The translations under genes were made by a program, and so were the position numbers. A stretch of 50,906 bases of DNA from Paraburkholderia mimosarum LMG 23256 = NBRC 106338 (GTDB taxonomy: Bacteria > Pseudomonadota > Gammaproteobacteria > Burkholderiales > Burkholderiaceae). The notes beneath the pieces are model-generated. The model did not search any database. It was not told the DNA's origin and saw only the letters and a program-made list of their open reading frames with translations. Positions 8,392 to 17,078 of this stretch are shown piece by piece. The stretch spans positions 1-50,906 of the forward strand of contig NZ_BBJJ01000051.1 in assembly GCF_000739815.1 (NCBI RefSeq), written 5' to 3'. Within the stretch, counting starts at the first letter, position 1. Each line of letters opens with the position of its first letter.

Positions 8392-8877
8392 ATGAATCTC
8401 CTTACTGGAATTGAGTCGACAGATCTGTTTGGCGGTGCCGTGCCTCATTCCGTGTTGCGCTTGATCGAGGACACACGCGGCGGCCGCTGTGACGATGTGA
8501 CCGCTGCATTGTGGACCGCCGTTCTTTCTCACCCGCGCTGCCTGCCACCCTACTATCTGCTATACAAGTTTCATGCGAACCGGGGCGAACTTGGCGAGGC
8601 GAAGGAAGTTGCAACCAAGGCTTTGACAGCTGCAGCCAGGGAAGCGTCAATTGACGTTGACTGGAGCGCGGTACAGCCAGGCGACACCGATTTCACGATT
8701 CCTGGACCGGCACGCTTTTGGCTCTTCACGCTGAAGGCGCTGGCCTTCATCAGCGTTCGCCGGTGTGAACGCGAGGTTGCCCTAAAGCTCCTTGCCAAGC
8801 TGCGCCGGCTGGACCCGACCGACTGCGTCGGCTTCAACGTGGTGGAAGCCCTTCTTGCGCATTCCGGACGCCGATAA
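8392..8877 (+). CDS. Unknown TPR-like protein downstream of fixX
   Basis: A 161-residue soluble, mostly helical protein that I do not recognise. Segments such as LPPYYLLYKFHANRGELGEA and EREVALKLLAKLRRLDPTD look like tetratricopeptide-type helix pairs, so it may be a protein-interaction scaffold. A ribosome site GGAGC precedes the ATG at 8392; the frame is open further upstream but that part overlaps fixX. It follows fixX after 76 bp and may be part of the fix operon behind a hairpin. A role in FixABCX or nitrogenase assembly is a guess from position only. Confidence 0.65.
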   Translation: MNLLTGIESTDLFGGAVPHSVLRLIEDTRGGRCDDVTAALWTAVLSHPRCLPPYYLLYKFHANRGELGEAKEVATKALTAAAREASIDVDWSAVQPGDTDFTIPGPARFWLFTLKALAFISVRRCEREVALKLLAKLRRLDPTDCVGFNVVEALLAHSGRR

Positions 8878-9886
8878 GCCCTTCCGGTAGGCCATCCGTG
8901 TCCCTCGCGTGAAGCCATACCGCCTACCCGCTTGAGCCGACCAAATTGCACTGCTTTGATTGTGCATTGCTAACACGGAGCTCACGTGACCTCAGCGTGT
9001 AGAGCTGATGCCATGCAAAGGAGCCACGCAGCAAGGCGTCCGTGATTGATCTTGCTACTCGAAGAAGGGGCCTCGCGCGCGGCATCGTGACCGAATTGCA
9101 ATACGATTCGCGCGTTTTATCACAGCAAACACAGTTCGACAGTGAGCGCCCGGCCGGCCTATGCGGCAGACATCCTGCCGATGTGCGCCGCGACCTTGAA
9201 GCGGGAACGCTCGACTATGCTGCGGCGTAAGCCGGCCGACGGTTCGCTGCCGCATATCTGGTTGAAGCACGCCGCATCAACTCGAGCCAATTGGGCCCAA
9301 CGATCCTGTGACCAAGGCCGCCGAATCGGGCTGTGCGTGAGAGCGTGTATCACTTTTGTAAAGAGCTACAGAGTGGACAGCTGTACGCACGCAGAGTACG
9401 ATGAACTGCAAGCTGCCACGTTTTCGGCGACCATTCTGTATCTGGCCAGTCGGCCGAAGCGATTGGCTACGCTCAAATTCCGCTCAAAGCCAGCAGCACG
9501 AACTTTTCTTTGCGTCCGGCAGATCGATGACTCGGGACTCGATGGCGTCGTCGAGTCCCGCCCGCGCAGGCTCTCTTCGCCGGTATCTCCCTGATCCGTA
9601 AAGGCTGTGGCCGCTGCCTGTAGCCGGACTGCTGTGGTCGCCGGGCTCCACACGCACGCCAGCGAGGCGCAGCACACGGACCAGCTACCCGTGCCTAATC
9701 TCGACACGATCACCGCGCGTTCCTGGCTATCTGGTTCCGGTGAACGCCGAACCGCTGAGCCAGTACGACAAGTGCGCCTTCGCATCGAACCGGAGGCATG
9801 CCTACCTTTTCCTTGGGCCGCTGATGAATGCGCAAGCCATCTTGTCATCGCACTGGTTTTCCCCCACCATTCGTGAAGCTCAATAA
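8878..9886. other. Gene-poor kilobase between the fix and nifQ regions
   Basis: About 1 kb without a supportable gene. Short open frames exist on both strands but none resembles a known family, none has a good ribosome site, and they overlap each other. A 9-bp inverted repeat GGGACTCGA...TCGAGTCCC (9534-9559) is present. Genes on both sides point toward this stretch, so it may hold terminators and decayed DNA. Confidence 0.5.
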
Positions 9887-10084
9887 TCAGTCGATCCCCT
9901 CCCCCACATGAACTCCCGGGCCATCCCCCACGCGGGGCCACCAATAGAGGTACAGACTCGTAAAAGTGTTCTTCGGGTCCACCCACGTGCATTCCTTATC
10001 CGAGGCAGCGGCAGCCAGCGCCGCCGCACCTACCAGCGCAGCGGCCATCACCGCACCGCGGAGCACCACCTTTAACCTTTTCAT
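9887..10084 (-). CDS. Small exported protein downstream of nifQ
   Basis: A 65-residue protein with an obvious Sec signal peptide: MKRLK, then a hydrophobic alanine-rich run, probably cut after a late AAA or ASA near residue 27. The mature part is only about 38 residues with one cysteine and an aromatic stretch (LYLYWWPR). An AGGAAACAG ribosome site precedes the ATG at 10084; the frame is open 25 codons further upstream but without a better site. It lies 155 bp after nifQ on the same strand. I do not recognise the family. Confidence 0.5.
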   Translation of the reverse strand: MKRLKVVLRGAVMAAALVGAAALAAAASDKECTWVDPKNTFTSLYLYWWPRVGDGPGVHVGEGID

Positions 10085-10239
10085 AACTGTTTCCTGTTCG
10101 GCTAACGTTAAAATTGCTAACCACTTTCGATTTATATCATTCACCGTACTGTCAACCACAAACTGCGCCGCCCTTCGTGCAACCGCCAGAAGAGGGCATC
10201 AAATATACCTGACTTAATCCGATCCGCTGACCCGCACAT

Positions 10240-10806
10240 TTATTCCAGACCAAAGCAACTGGAATATTCCGAACACTCCCCGCAGCTTGATGCCCGACAG
10301 AGGTTCAACCCCTCGCTCCCGCAAACTTCCCTGTAGAGAAATTTCTTCCACTTCATGCCGTAAACGTTCCTTTCAGCAAGCGTCGGAAACCAGTAATTGA
10401 GCAGCGCTGACAATTCGCCGCGCGAAGAAAGGCGCAACTCCTGCCACAAGTGTTTGCTGCCTGCGCAAGCGGATGCCAGCGTGTGCGAGATGCAATGGAT
10501 CTCGGTCGTTGTGCCTGCCGCCGGATTGGCGTGCGCCTTTAACAACACTACAAGAGCAATGTCGTCATAAGACGGTCGTCTTTGTTTGTCCGCAGCGGAC
10601 GCGCCAAAGTAAAGACCTAGCGAACTCTCGGCATCGGGAAACCAGCGAGCAAGCAGCCAGTGTGTCTCTTCGGCGTCCAGTCCGGGGATAGGCAATCTCT
10701 CCGTACCGCCTTCGTCGACCGCCGCTGCGAGAACGCCGGCGACCGCAAGCACCGTCAAGTCATCGGGGTCTGTCGCATGGCGCATCAACGCCGCGTAGTA
10801 ATCCAT
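10240..10806 (-). CDS. nifQ: Molybdenum-handling protein NifQ
   Basis: A 188-residue NifQ, thought to be a Fe-S/Mo carrier that delivers molybdenum for FeMo-cofactor synthesis on NifEN. The diagnostic C-terminal cysteine motif C-x4-C-x2-C-x5-C is present in CRASSCGECSEYSSC, and MKWKKFLYREVC lies before it as in other NifQ proteins. The ATG at 10806 follows a GAGGAG ribosome site; an alternative start 21 bases upstream is less likely. It sits 17 bp after fdxB and ends the nifE-nifN-nifX run. Confidence 0.92.
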   Translation of the reverse strand: MDYYAALMRHATDPDDLTVLAVAGVLAAAVDEGGTERLPIPGLDAEETHWLLARWFPDAESSLGLYFGASAADKQRRPSYDDIALVVLLKAHANPAAGTTTEIHCISHTLASACAGSKHLWQELRLSSRGELSALLNYWFPTLAERNVYGMKWKKFLYREVCGSEGLNLCRASSCGECSEYSSCFGLE

Positions 10807-10823
10807 AAAGACTCCTCGCTTTC

Positions 10824-11135
10824 TCACACTTCAGCTGTAGCATGTGTGTAGCACCCTTTCGGACATATCTTCGCACATGCCGTGCAGCCAACGCAGAGAC
10901 CACGATGTGCAATTGTCATGACCTTCTTTTCATGCTCTCCCTCGTCTTCATCATCGCCTTCATTCAGTGGAACATGCTCGCCCTCCTCATCGACGCCTAA
11001 CAGTTGAAGTACGCCGCGAGAACACACCCTGAAGCATCGCCCGCAACCGATGCATTTTTGTTCATCGAGTGAATCTACGAAGTGAGGCACCCAGACCTCT
11101 CCGCTTGGGAGTACCACACTAAACAGATGGCTCAT
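10824..11135 (-). CDS. fdxB: nif-specific ferredoxin III FdxB
   Basis: A 103-residue ferredoxin with two 4Fe-4S clusters: CIGCGRCFRVCSRG in the first half and CVGCTACAKICPKGC near the end. They are separated by a very acidic linker (EGDDEDEGEHE). This layout matches the nif-specific ferredoxin III family. The start has a GGAG ribosome site and overlaps the upstream CCE_0567-type gene by 17 bp, showing close coupling. It is a likely electron donor in cofactor assembly. Confidence 0.92.
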   Translation of the reverse strand: MSHLFSVVLPSGEVWVPHFVDSLDEQKCIGCGRCFRVCSRGVLQLLGVDEEGEHVPLNEGDDEDEGEHEKKVMTIAHRGLCVGCTACAKICPKGCYTHATAEV

Positions 11136-11352
11136 CTCGAGCTCCGGAAGTTGAATCGCGAGCCGAAACTGCGGTCTGACGCGCCCGCATCAGCGCGGCA
11201 TGCGCGTCGTGACAGCGTTGCGCGACCACCATTATCTGCTCCCAACCCGTTGGCAGATCTTCTGACAGATCATGCAGATCCATCTTGGCCTGCATGGCCA
11301 ACGCGTTGAGTTTTTTAAGGCGCGTCTTAAGTTCCCTCGGATCATTAGTCAT
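11119..11352 (-). CDS. CCE_0567-type metalloprotein (DUF683), nifX-linked
   Basis: A 77-residue helical protein of the small nif-linked family typified by CCE_0567. The conserved part covers LKTRLKKLNALAMQAKMDLH and the LPTGWEQIM and CHDAHAAL segments. A strong AAGGAGG ribosome site precedes the ATG. In most nif clusters a DUF269 NifX-associated gene lies between nifX and this gene; here there are only 74 bases, so that gene is absent from this position. Its biochemical role is not settled. Confidence 0.88.
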   Translation of the reverse strand: MTNDPRELKTRLKKLNALAMQAKMDLHDLSEDLPTGWEQIMVVAQRCHDAHAALMRARQTAVSARDSTSGARDEPSV

Positions 11353-11426
11353 CCTGTCCTCCTTATCGGACGACGCATTGGAAGCGTCACTGGCAACAAG
11401 AACCGCCCATACTACGGAGATCGGTT

Positions 11427-11843
11427 TTAGCCAGGGGGCAACTCATCGTCGCCTGCAAAGTCGTACGATCTGCCACGTTCCCTGGTGAGAATCTTGCGCA
11501 ACCACGGAGGCGGCGTTCCATTCAGAACCCCGCGCAGCTTGATCAGAATGTCTTCGATCGGCAACGGCTGCGGCACTTTCACTGGATGGACCTTAAGCGC
11601 TACTACGCGCGCAGCCGCAGTACCGCCTATGGCCGCGACATACAACATCGCGCAGTCGCGGATCACTTCGAGCTTCGGCGCAAGTTTCTCATCATCGCCG
11701 TCCGGCACCTGCTTCTCGCCGAAATCAAAAACCTGTAAAAGCGTATGCCCTTCCGTCGTCACGTCGTAGACTGCAATGCTTTTCGCCCAGCCAAAATGAG
11801 CGTCGATGTGCACTTTGTCCTGTGTCGCAAATGCGATCTTCAT
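11427..11843 (-). CDS. nifX: FeMo-cofactor carrier NifX
   Basis: A 138-residue NifX, which binds NifB-co or VK-cluster during FeMo-cofactor assembly on NifEN. It begins MKIAFATQDKVHIDAHFGWA, the family signature, and includes CAMLYVAAIGGTAAARVV. A GAGGTGG ribosome site lies before the ATG. It follows nifN by 55 bp. Length is normal. Confidence 0.94.
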   Translation of the reverse strand: MKIAFATQDKVHIDAHFGWAKSIAVYDVTTEGHTLLQVFDFGEKQVPDGDDEKLAPKLEVIRDCAMLYVAAIGGTAAARVVALKVHPVKVPQPLPIEDILIKLRGVLNGTPPPWLRKILTRERGRSYDFAGDDELPPG

Positions 11844-11898
11844 GCGCTAGCCACCTCATCACGTTCAAGTTACGGCATATAACATCCTTCTCTTAAAC

Positions 11899-13254
11899 CT
11901 AACCCTGAATCGAAACATCAAGGCCGCCCGATGATTGCGGCAGTTTCCAGTCGCCGGGATGAGGTTGCGAGATCCTCTCGATCATGACGTTGGCGATCTC
12001 GAAAATAAGATTCATCGTGCCGCGATAACCTATCTGGCAACGATGGGCGTTCCCCACGCGGTCAAATACCGGAAAGCCCGCGCGCATGAGCGGCTTTCCG
12101 AGGCGAGCGGCCATCTGCCTGCCGTGCGAATGCGTGATCAGCAGGTCGCAATTACTCGCGCCTCGTTCCATGTCCTCCAAGTCCCCCAATATGACTTCGC
12201 TTGCCGGCAAGAGCGCATGCGATGCCGAAGCAGTGGTACTAATGCAAACAGATAGTTCCGCACCCATTTCACGGAGCAGCGAACCGATCGAAAGCAGCAG
12301 GTCAGGCTCTGCACCGATCGCCGCCTTGAGACCACCAGTATAAAAATGGCTGTCCAGCATCGCATCCAGTACTTGGCTGCGCTGCCGGAGATATCGCGCC
12401 GGGACTGCACGCCCCGAAAGTTGTGCAAGGCGATGCAAGAACCGGTCGTTCGGCTCCAGCCCCGTTAGTCGCTCGAAGATCTCGAATGGCACGCCGGCAA
12501 TCGCTTCGACCATCTCGGCGGCGTCGCGCGTTTGCTCACCTACGCCAATTGTGAATGACGACGCCCCCGCGGCACGGATCTGATCAACCGTCGTTCCGCC
12601 TAGCGTCGTGCCACGCCACACAGAATCAAGGTGGCCGTCGAGGGACCCGGAAACATCTGGAAGCACGATCGGCTCCAGCCCGAATGCGCAAATAATCTCG
12701 CGAAGCTCGTCGATGTCGCCGGGCGATAGATGACTGCCCGGCACTAGATTGATCTGCTGACGTACCGTCGGCAACGGCTTCACCAGCGTCTCGACGATCG
12801 CGGTTACAGCGCGCCTGTAGCCGTCCTCGAAGGCGCCCACATAGTCCGGTGTCGAAACGAGGACAAGTTCAGTATCGTCGAGTTCACGCTTGCGTTTTCG
12901 CACCATCGCAAGATGCCCCTCTATATCTTCGCCGTTCGTCTCAGTCAGGCCCGTCGTGCAGAGCACAATCATCTTAGGCGCCGCGCGCTTGCGAATGTTC
13001 ATCAGCGCTGTCTCTACGTTCTCGTATCCGCCGAGAATCGCGGTGACCTCGCTCATCGCCGTTGTTTGCAGCGGAATGGCTTCTTTGAAATGGCGCACCA
13101 GTAGCACGAGCGCGAACGACGTACAGCCCTGCGAGCCGTGCATTACCGGCATACATGCGTCAAGCCCCATGGCTGCGTAGGTCGCGCCGAGCGGTTGACT
13201 CAACTTTAACGGATTAACGGTACAGGCTTTTTGTGACTCGACGACTATCGCCAT
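11899..13254 (-). CDS. nifN: Nitrogenase cofactor scaffold subunit NifN
   Basis: A 451-residue NifN, beta subunit of the NifEN scaffold on which the cofactor precursor receives Mo and homocitrate. Visible segments are CMPVMHGSQGCTSFALVLLV near the N-terminus, TTGLTETNGEDIEG, and the C-terminal GRQMAARLGKPLMRAGFPVF. The frame opens 37 codons earlier but that part overlaps nifE; the ATG at 13254 matches the family N-terminus. It starts 22 bp after nifE. No damage seen. Confidence 0.96.
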   Translation of the reverse strand: MAIVVESQKACTVNPLKLSQPLGATYAAMGLDACMPVMHGSQGCTSFALVLLVRHFKEAIPLQTTAMSEVTAILGGYENVETALMNIRKRAAPKMIVLCTTGLTETNGEDIEGHLAMVRKRKRELDDTELVLVSTPDYVGAFEDGYRRAVTAIVETLVKPLPTVRQQINLVPGSHLSPGDIDELREIICAFGLEPIVLPDVSGSLDGHLDSVWRGTTLGGTTVDQIRAAGASSFTIGVGEQTRDAAEMVEAIAGVPFEIFERLTGLEPNDRFLHRLAQLSGRAVPARYLRQRSQVLDAMLDSHFYTGGLKAAIGAEPDLLLSIGSLLREMGAELSVCISTTASASHALLPASEVILGDLEDMERGASNCDLLITHSHGRQMAARLGKPLMRAGFPVFDRVGNAHRCQIGYRGTMNLIFEIANVMIERISQPHPGDWKLPQSSGGLDVSIQG

Positions 13255-13276
13255 GATATTTGCCCCACTGTGAAAA

Positions 13277-14770
13277 TCAACTCGATACCGCCGCGCGGAA
13301 GTTACAATCGTAGTCCTCGCCGTCTGCTCCCTGACGAACCGGATCGCTGTGCCCGGAAAACCCAAGAATCCCCTCGCGATGCGCTACGCCTTCGTCGTTC
13401 CACGGCGCAGGAATACGCACCTGCTGCCAGACCGGGTTATGGATTGCACGGTCGATCTCCTGCATCAATTTGACAATGCCGTCGTAGCCAGCGTATGGAT
13501 GGTGTCGCTCCTGATTCACATCGAGCCACGGCATGCGCGCCTTCAGCGCAACAAACTGCGAGCGCCCGCCGGACAGCATGATGTCGGCCTTCGCATCCCG
13601 GAGCATGTTGTACATCTCGCGTGCCGTCAAATTGTCGATCATGCGTGTGTCATCGCCCATCAGGTCCTTGATTCTTTCCTTGTCTCCCTCCGTGCTCTTC
13701 TTCACACTAGTGCCGACGATCTCGAGCCCCGCCTCTTGCAACGCCGCGACCACTGACCATGACTTAACGCCGCCGGTGATGAGCAGCACACGTTTGCCAC
13801 TGAGCCGCTGCCTGTACGGAGCAACACGCTCCCATACACGGGCCTCTTCAGCCTTGACAAGGTGCTCGGTGCGCACGATGAGATCCTCGGGTGCTCCCTG
13901 CTCCACCAGTAGCCTCGCAACCCGGCGCAACGCGTCGCTCATGTCGCCAATCCCATAGAACGAACCCTCGAGGTATGGAATACCGTAGCGCTTCTGCATT
14001 TTTGTCGCGATGTTGAGCATGGACTTGGAGCACACCACCATGTTGACCTTCGCGCAGTGCGCGCTCGCGATCTCGTTATAGCGGCCGTCTCCCGAAATGC
14101 AGGACAGGATCCGGATGCCGAGCGCCTCGAACAACGGCTTTATCTGCCACAACTCGCCCGAGAGGTTATATTCACCGATAAGATTGATATCGAATGGCGT
14201 CTTGTACGCCGGCTCGCGCGTGCCGATCACGTAATCGAGGATCGCCTCCCCTGCGAGCTTGTTGCCTAAGTTTTTGGATCCGGCGAAGCCGGGCGCATTT
14301 ACCGGTATGATGGGCTTACCGAACTTTTCCGACGCGTGCTTGCATACCGCGTCTATGTCGTCGCCGATCAATGCAGTCACGCACGTCTGATAGACAAACA
14401 CGGCGGGCGGATCGTATTTTTCGAAGATTTCACGCAGACTCCTGAAAAGCCGTCTCTCGCCGCCATAAATTACATCGAGTTCGTTGATATCGGTTGTGAA
14501 TGCAGTGCGGTAGAGGGTCGGCCCAGACGATGCCGAATGGCGGTTGTCCCAAGAGTTGCCTTCACATGCAATAGGCCCGTGCACCAGGTGTGCGACGTCG
14601 ACCACGGGCTGCAATGCGACTCGCGCGCCGTCGAATGCGCATCCGCCAGCGGCCGCCCCCGGCGCAACCTGCTTCGAACAGCCTTGCTTGCGCTCCTTTT
14701 CGCTCTTCGCCAGGTTCTTTGCGCAACCCGGTTCGTTGAAGAACTCAACAGCCCTCGTCTTTAGCAACAT
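13277..14770 (-). CDS. nifE: Nitrogenase cofactor scaffold subunit NifE
   Basis: A 497-residue NifE, alpha subunit of the NifEN scaffold. It begins MLLKTRAVEFFNEPGCAKN and contains GAAAGGCAFDGARVALQPV and HLVHGPIACEGNSWDN, which are classic NifE segments. The frame runs back to 14845, but a -24/-12 promoter lies inside that extension, so the ATG at 14770 is the real start. nifE is usually behind nifHDK; here it follows nifA and has its own promoter. It heads the nifE-N-X-(DUF683)-fdxB-nifQ run. Confidence 0.95.
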   Translation of the reverse strand: MLLKTRAVEFFNEPGCAKNLAKSEKERKQGCSKQVAPGAAAGGCAFDGARVALQPVVDVAHLVHGPIACEGNSWDNRHSASSGPTLYRTAFTTDINELDVIYGGERRLFRSLREIFEKYDPPAVFVYQTCVTALIGDDIDAVCKHASEKFGKPIIPVNAPGFAGSKNLGNKLAGEAILDYVIGTREPAYKTPFDINLIGEYNLSGELWQIKPLFEALGIRILSCISGDGRYNEIASAHCAKVNMVVCSKSMLNIATKMQKRYGIPYLEGSFYGIGDMSDALRRVARLLVEQGAPEDLIVRTEHLVKAEEARVWERVAPYRQRLSGKRVLLITGGVKSWSVVAALQEAGLEIVGTSVKKSTEGDKERIKDLMGDDTRMIDNLTAREMYNMLRDAKADIMLSGGRSQFVALKARMPWLDVNQERHHPYAGYDGIVKLMQEIDRAIHNPVWQQVRIPAPWNDEGVAHREGILGFSGHSDPVRQGADGEDYDCNFRAAVSS

Positions 14771-14804
14771 CGTGGAGTCCCGACAATAGAGTCCACGACC
14801 ACAG

Positions 14805-14819
14805 GCAAATTGCGTACCA
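14805..14819 (-). promoter_or_regulatory. -24/-12 sigma-54 promoter of nifE
   Basis: On the minus strand the site reads TGGTACGCAATTTGC, one base from the consensus TGGCAC-N5-TTGC with the correct spacing. Transcription should begin about 12 bases further on, near 14793, and the nifE ATG follows at 14770. An imperfect NifA-type element (TGT-N10-ACC) lies upstream at 14871-14886; no perfect TGT-N10-ACA was found nearby. Confidence 0.85.
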
Positions 14820-14994
14820 CCATCGAAGCCCAAGTTAGCGGTCATAGCGGCGCTATGCCGAAGCAGGATTTGTCGTCCTTGTTACCTGCGTTGAAGAAGT
14901 TGAACCAATCGCTACAGTGATGCGACAGGCAAGAGGCTGCCGGTGGTCTTCTCGCCCAGTCTCTCCAAATTCATGCGCGCAACCGCCGCGGCCG

Positions 14995-16641
14995 TCAGAA
15001 GCGGCGCAGTTTGATGCCGTGCTTACGCAGCGCGTAGCCGATCTGTCGCGGCGTGATATGCAGGAGTCGTGCGGCCTTCGCTTGTACCCACCCACAGCGC
15101 TCCATTGCCCACACAAGCTGTTCCCGCTCGCTCCCCGGCATGTCGTTACCGCTTGGCGTCTCGAAGCTACCCCCCTTCCATTCACCGGCACTTACGTTCG
15201 CCATGGCATTCGGCATTTCATTGTTTGGAGCGTCCAACGAGCGGCTAGGACGAACAGCGTCTTCTCGTTCGATGTAATGCAATTCCTTGCTAAGGCACCG
15301 GCCTCTCTCACACAGGAAGGAAAAACGATCGATCGTGTCATCATCCACCATTGTCGCGGTACGCTCAACGCAATTTTCCAGCTCGCGCACATTACCTGGC
15401 CAGTAGCAGCTGGACAGAACCCGAAGCGCTTGCTCACTGAAATGCAGAGACCGACGATTGTCGCGGTTAAAACGATCCAGAAAGTGCTGTGCCATTGCCG
15501 GAATGTCCTCACGGCGTTCGCGCAGCGGCGGCAAAAGGACGCTCACGACGTTGATGCGGTAGTAGAGATCCGCACGAAATTCCCCCGCCTTCACCATTTG
15601 TTCCAAGTTGCGGTTCGTGGCAACGATCAGCCTAACATCGACTTTTACCGGGGTGGTGCCGCCCACCCGCTCGAACTCGCGTTCCTGCAAAACGCGCAAC
15701 AATTTGGCTTGGAACGACGGCGAGATGTCGCCGATCTCATCGAGGAAAAGTGTCCCGCCATGTGCAAGTTCGAATCGCCCTTTGCGTTGAAATTGCGCAC
15801 CCGTAAACGCTCCCTTCTCATGACCGAACAATTCGCTTTCTAGCAGTGTTTCTGTGAGCGCTGCACAGTTCACTGAGATGAACGGCTGGTCCTTGCGCGG
15901 GGATAACCGATAAATCGCGCGCGCGATCAACTCCTTTCCAGTTCCGCTCTCGCCGCGCAAAAGCACAGTCGTGCGCGTACGTGCTACTTGATGAACTTGT
16001 GAAAAGACGCGTTGCATGGGTGCAGATTCCCCGAGCACATTGTCGATGTGATACAAAGGCCGGTCAGCGTTGACCTCTCGTCTCGTCTCCTGTCGCGCGG
16101 TTTGGTGCATCTGACCCGACGCACGATCGAGCAGAATTGCCTGCCCCATCGGCGCCGCGACGACCTTCATGAGTTGGAGGTCGCTAGCGAAGGCGCGCTG
16201 TCCGTCAGTATTCTCACAGAACGCAACAAGTACGCCGAGCGGCCGCCCTTCGTACCTGATCGGCGCCCCGAGCAGTGCGACATGCTCCCCTTCCAATTCG
16301 TCGAAGATTTCGATGCTGTCCACGAAGAGTGGTTCGTCACGCAATTTCGCCACCACACCGGCCGAATCGTTCGTGTGTATTCGCCCCAGCACCCCGTCAT
16401 GAGGCAGGAAACGAAGACGTTCACGCCAGTCCGCTGACAACCCCGTGCCACACACGCCGCCCAGATGGCCGTCTGGTTCAGCGACCGCAATAAACGCGGA
16501 GCGCCATCCACACGCATATGACAAGTAACGCAAAGATCTCTCCAACGTCCTTTCGGTATCTCTGGACGAGGTCAACGTCTTTACTACTTCGTAGACCACA
16601 TCAAAACTGAGATGGCTCTCATTGAGATCAATATGTGACAT
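14995..16641 (-). CDS. nifA: nif transcriptional activator NifA
   Basis: A 548-residue sigma-54 enhancer-binding protein that activates the nif promoters. Domains in order: N-terminal GAF; AAA+ centre with GESGTGKE (Walker A), GAFTGA (sigma-54 contact) and LFLDEIGDI; and a C-terminal Fis-type helix-turn-helix (AKAARLLHITPRQIGYALRK). Between the last two lies C-x11-C-x19-C-x4-C, the redox-sensing cysteine motif of oxygen-sensitive rhizobial NifA proteins. The frame opens 102 codons earlier, but a CCGGAG ribosome site supports the ATG at 16641. It is 225 bp upstream of nifE on the same strand. Confidence 0.95.
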   Translation of the reverse strand: MSHIDLNESHLSFDVVYEVVKTLTSSRDTERTLERSLRYLSYACGWRSAFIAVAEPDGHLGGVCGTGLSADWRERLRFLPHDGVLGRIHTNDSAGVVAKLRDEPLFVDSIEIFDELEGEHVALLGAPIRYEGRPLGVLVAFCENTDGQRAFASDLQLMKVVAAPMGQAILLDRASGQMHQTARQETRREVNADRPLYHIDNVLGESAPMQRVFSQVHQVARTRTTVLLRGESGTGKELIARAIYRLSPRKDQPFISVNCAALTETLLESELFGHEKGAFTGAQFQRKGRFELAHGGTLFLDEIGDISPSFQAKLLRVLQEREFERVGGTTPVKVDVRLIVATNRNLEQMVKAGEFRADLYYRINVVSVLLPPLRERREDIPAMAQHFLDRFNRDNRRSLHFSEQALRVLSSCYWPGNVRELENCVERTATMVDDDTIDRFSFLCERGRCLSKELHYIEREDAVRPSRSLDAPNNEMPNAMANVSAGEWKGGSFETPSGNDMPGSEREQLVWAMERCGWVQAKAARLLHITPRQIGYALRKHGIKLRRF

Positions 16642-17078
16642 AGATCTGAACTCCGGAAATTGCACGTCAGCGCCGCGGGACCCGAGTCCCAACAAAATGG
16701 ATGGCGGCGCTACGTTTGCCGCAAGCCACGGTAAATTCCTGCCGCAACGGGCACGAAAGCCGACAAATGAGACAAAGACGACACAATCGCAGTCGCGGTG
16801 TCGGAGATGCGACAAAAGACACGATGCATCTTTGTGCGCAGATGGGATACTACCGAAAAAAGACGTAGGTTTTACGACAAAATTAGGTTTACGCTGCAGA
16901 CTATTTTTAAATGTACGAGTCGTACTTGATTTATGACGAAGTAGCATGACTACGCGTGAATTAGAGTTTACGTCGCGTAGCTTAATGCTCGACTCAAAAG
17001 ACAGGACGTTTTATCGTCTGCATCTCCATTTGACGCGCCGATGTTCGGCCCTTCGACGCGTTTTGCCTCAGACGCCCA
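16642..17078. other. Upstream region of nifA, AT-rich
   Basis: These 437 bases hold no credible gene. The centre (about 16850-17000) is markedly A+T-rich compared with the flanks and contains the perfect inverted repeat GTACGAGTCGTAC at 16913-16925. It presumably carries the nifA promoter. I saw no -24/-12 element, no TGT-N10-ACA site and no FNR/FixK-type box. The regulator acting here cannot be named from sequence. Confidence 0.45.

Noticed and set aside
9042..9594. Short plus-strand frames in the gene-poor kilobase
   Set aside because: They overlap one another in different frames, have no ribosome sites and match no family I know.
14846..14994. -24/-12-like element CGGCAGCCTCTTGC on the minus strand near 14930-14945
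   Set aside because: The GG and GC are nine bases apart instead of ten; sigma-54 promoters need exact spacing, and a better site exists at 14805-14819.
14917..15843. Long plus-strand open frame antisense to nifA
   Set aside because: It is the complement of a strongly conserved nifA coding sequence in high-GC DNA; it has no family similarity of its own.
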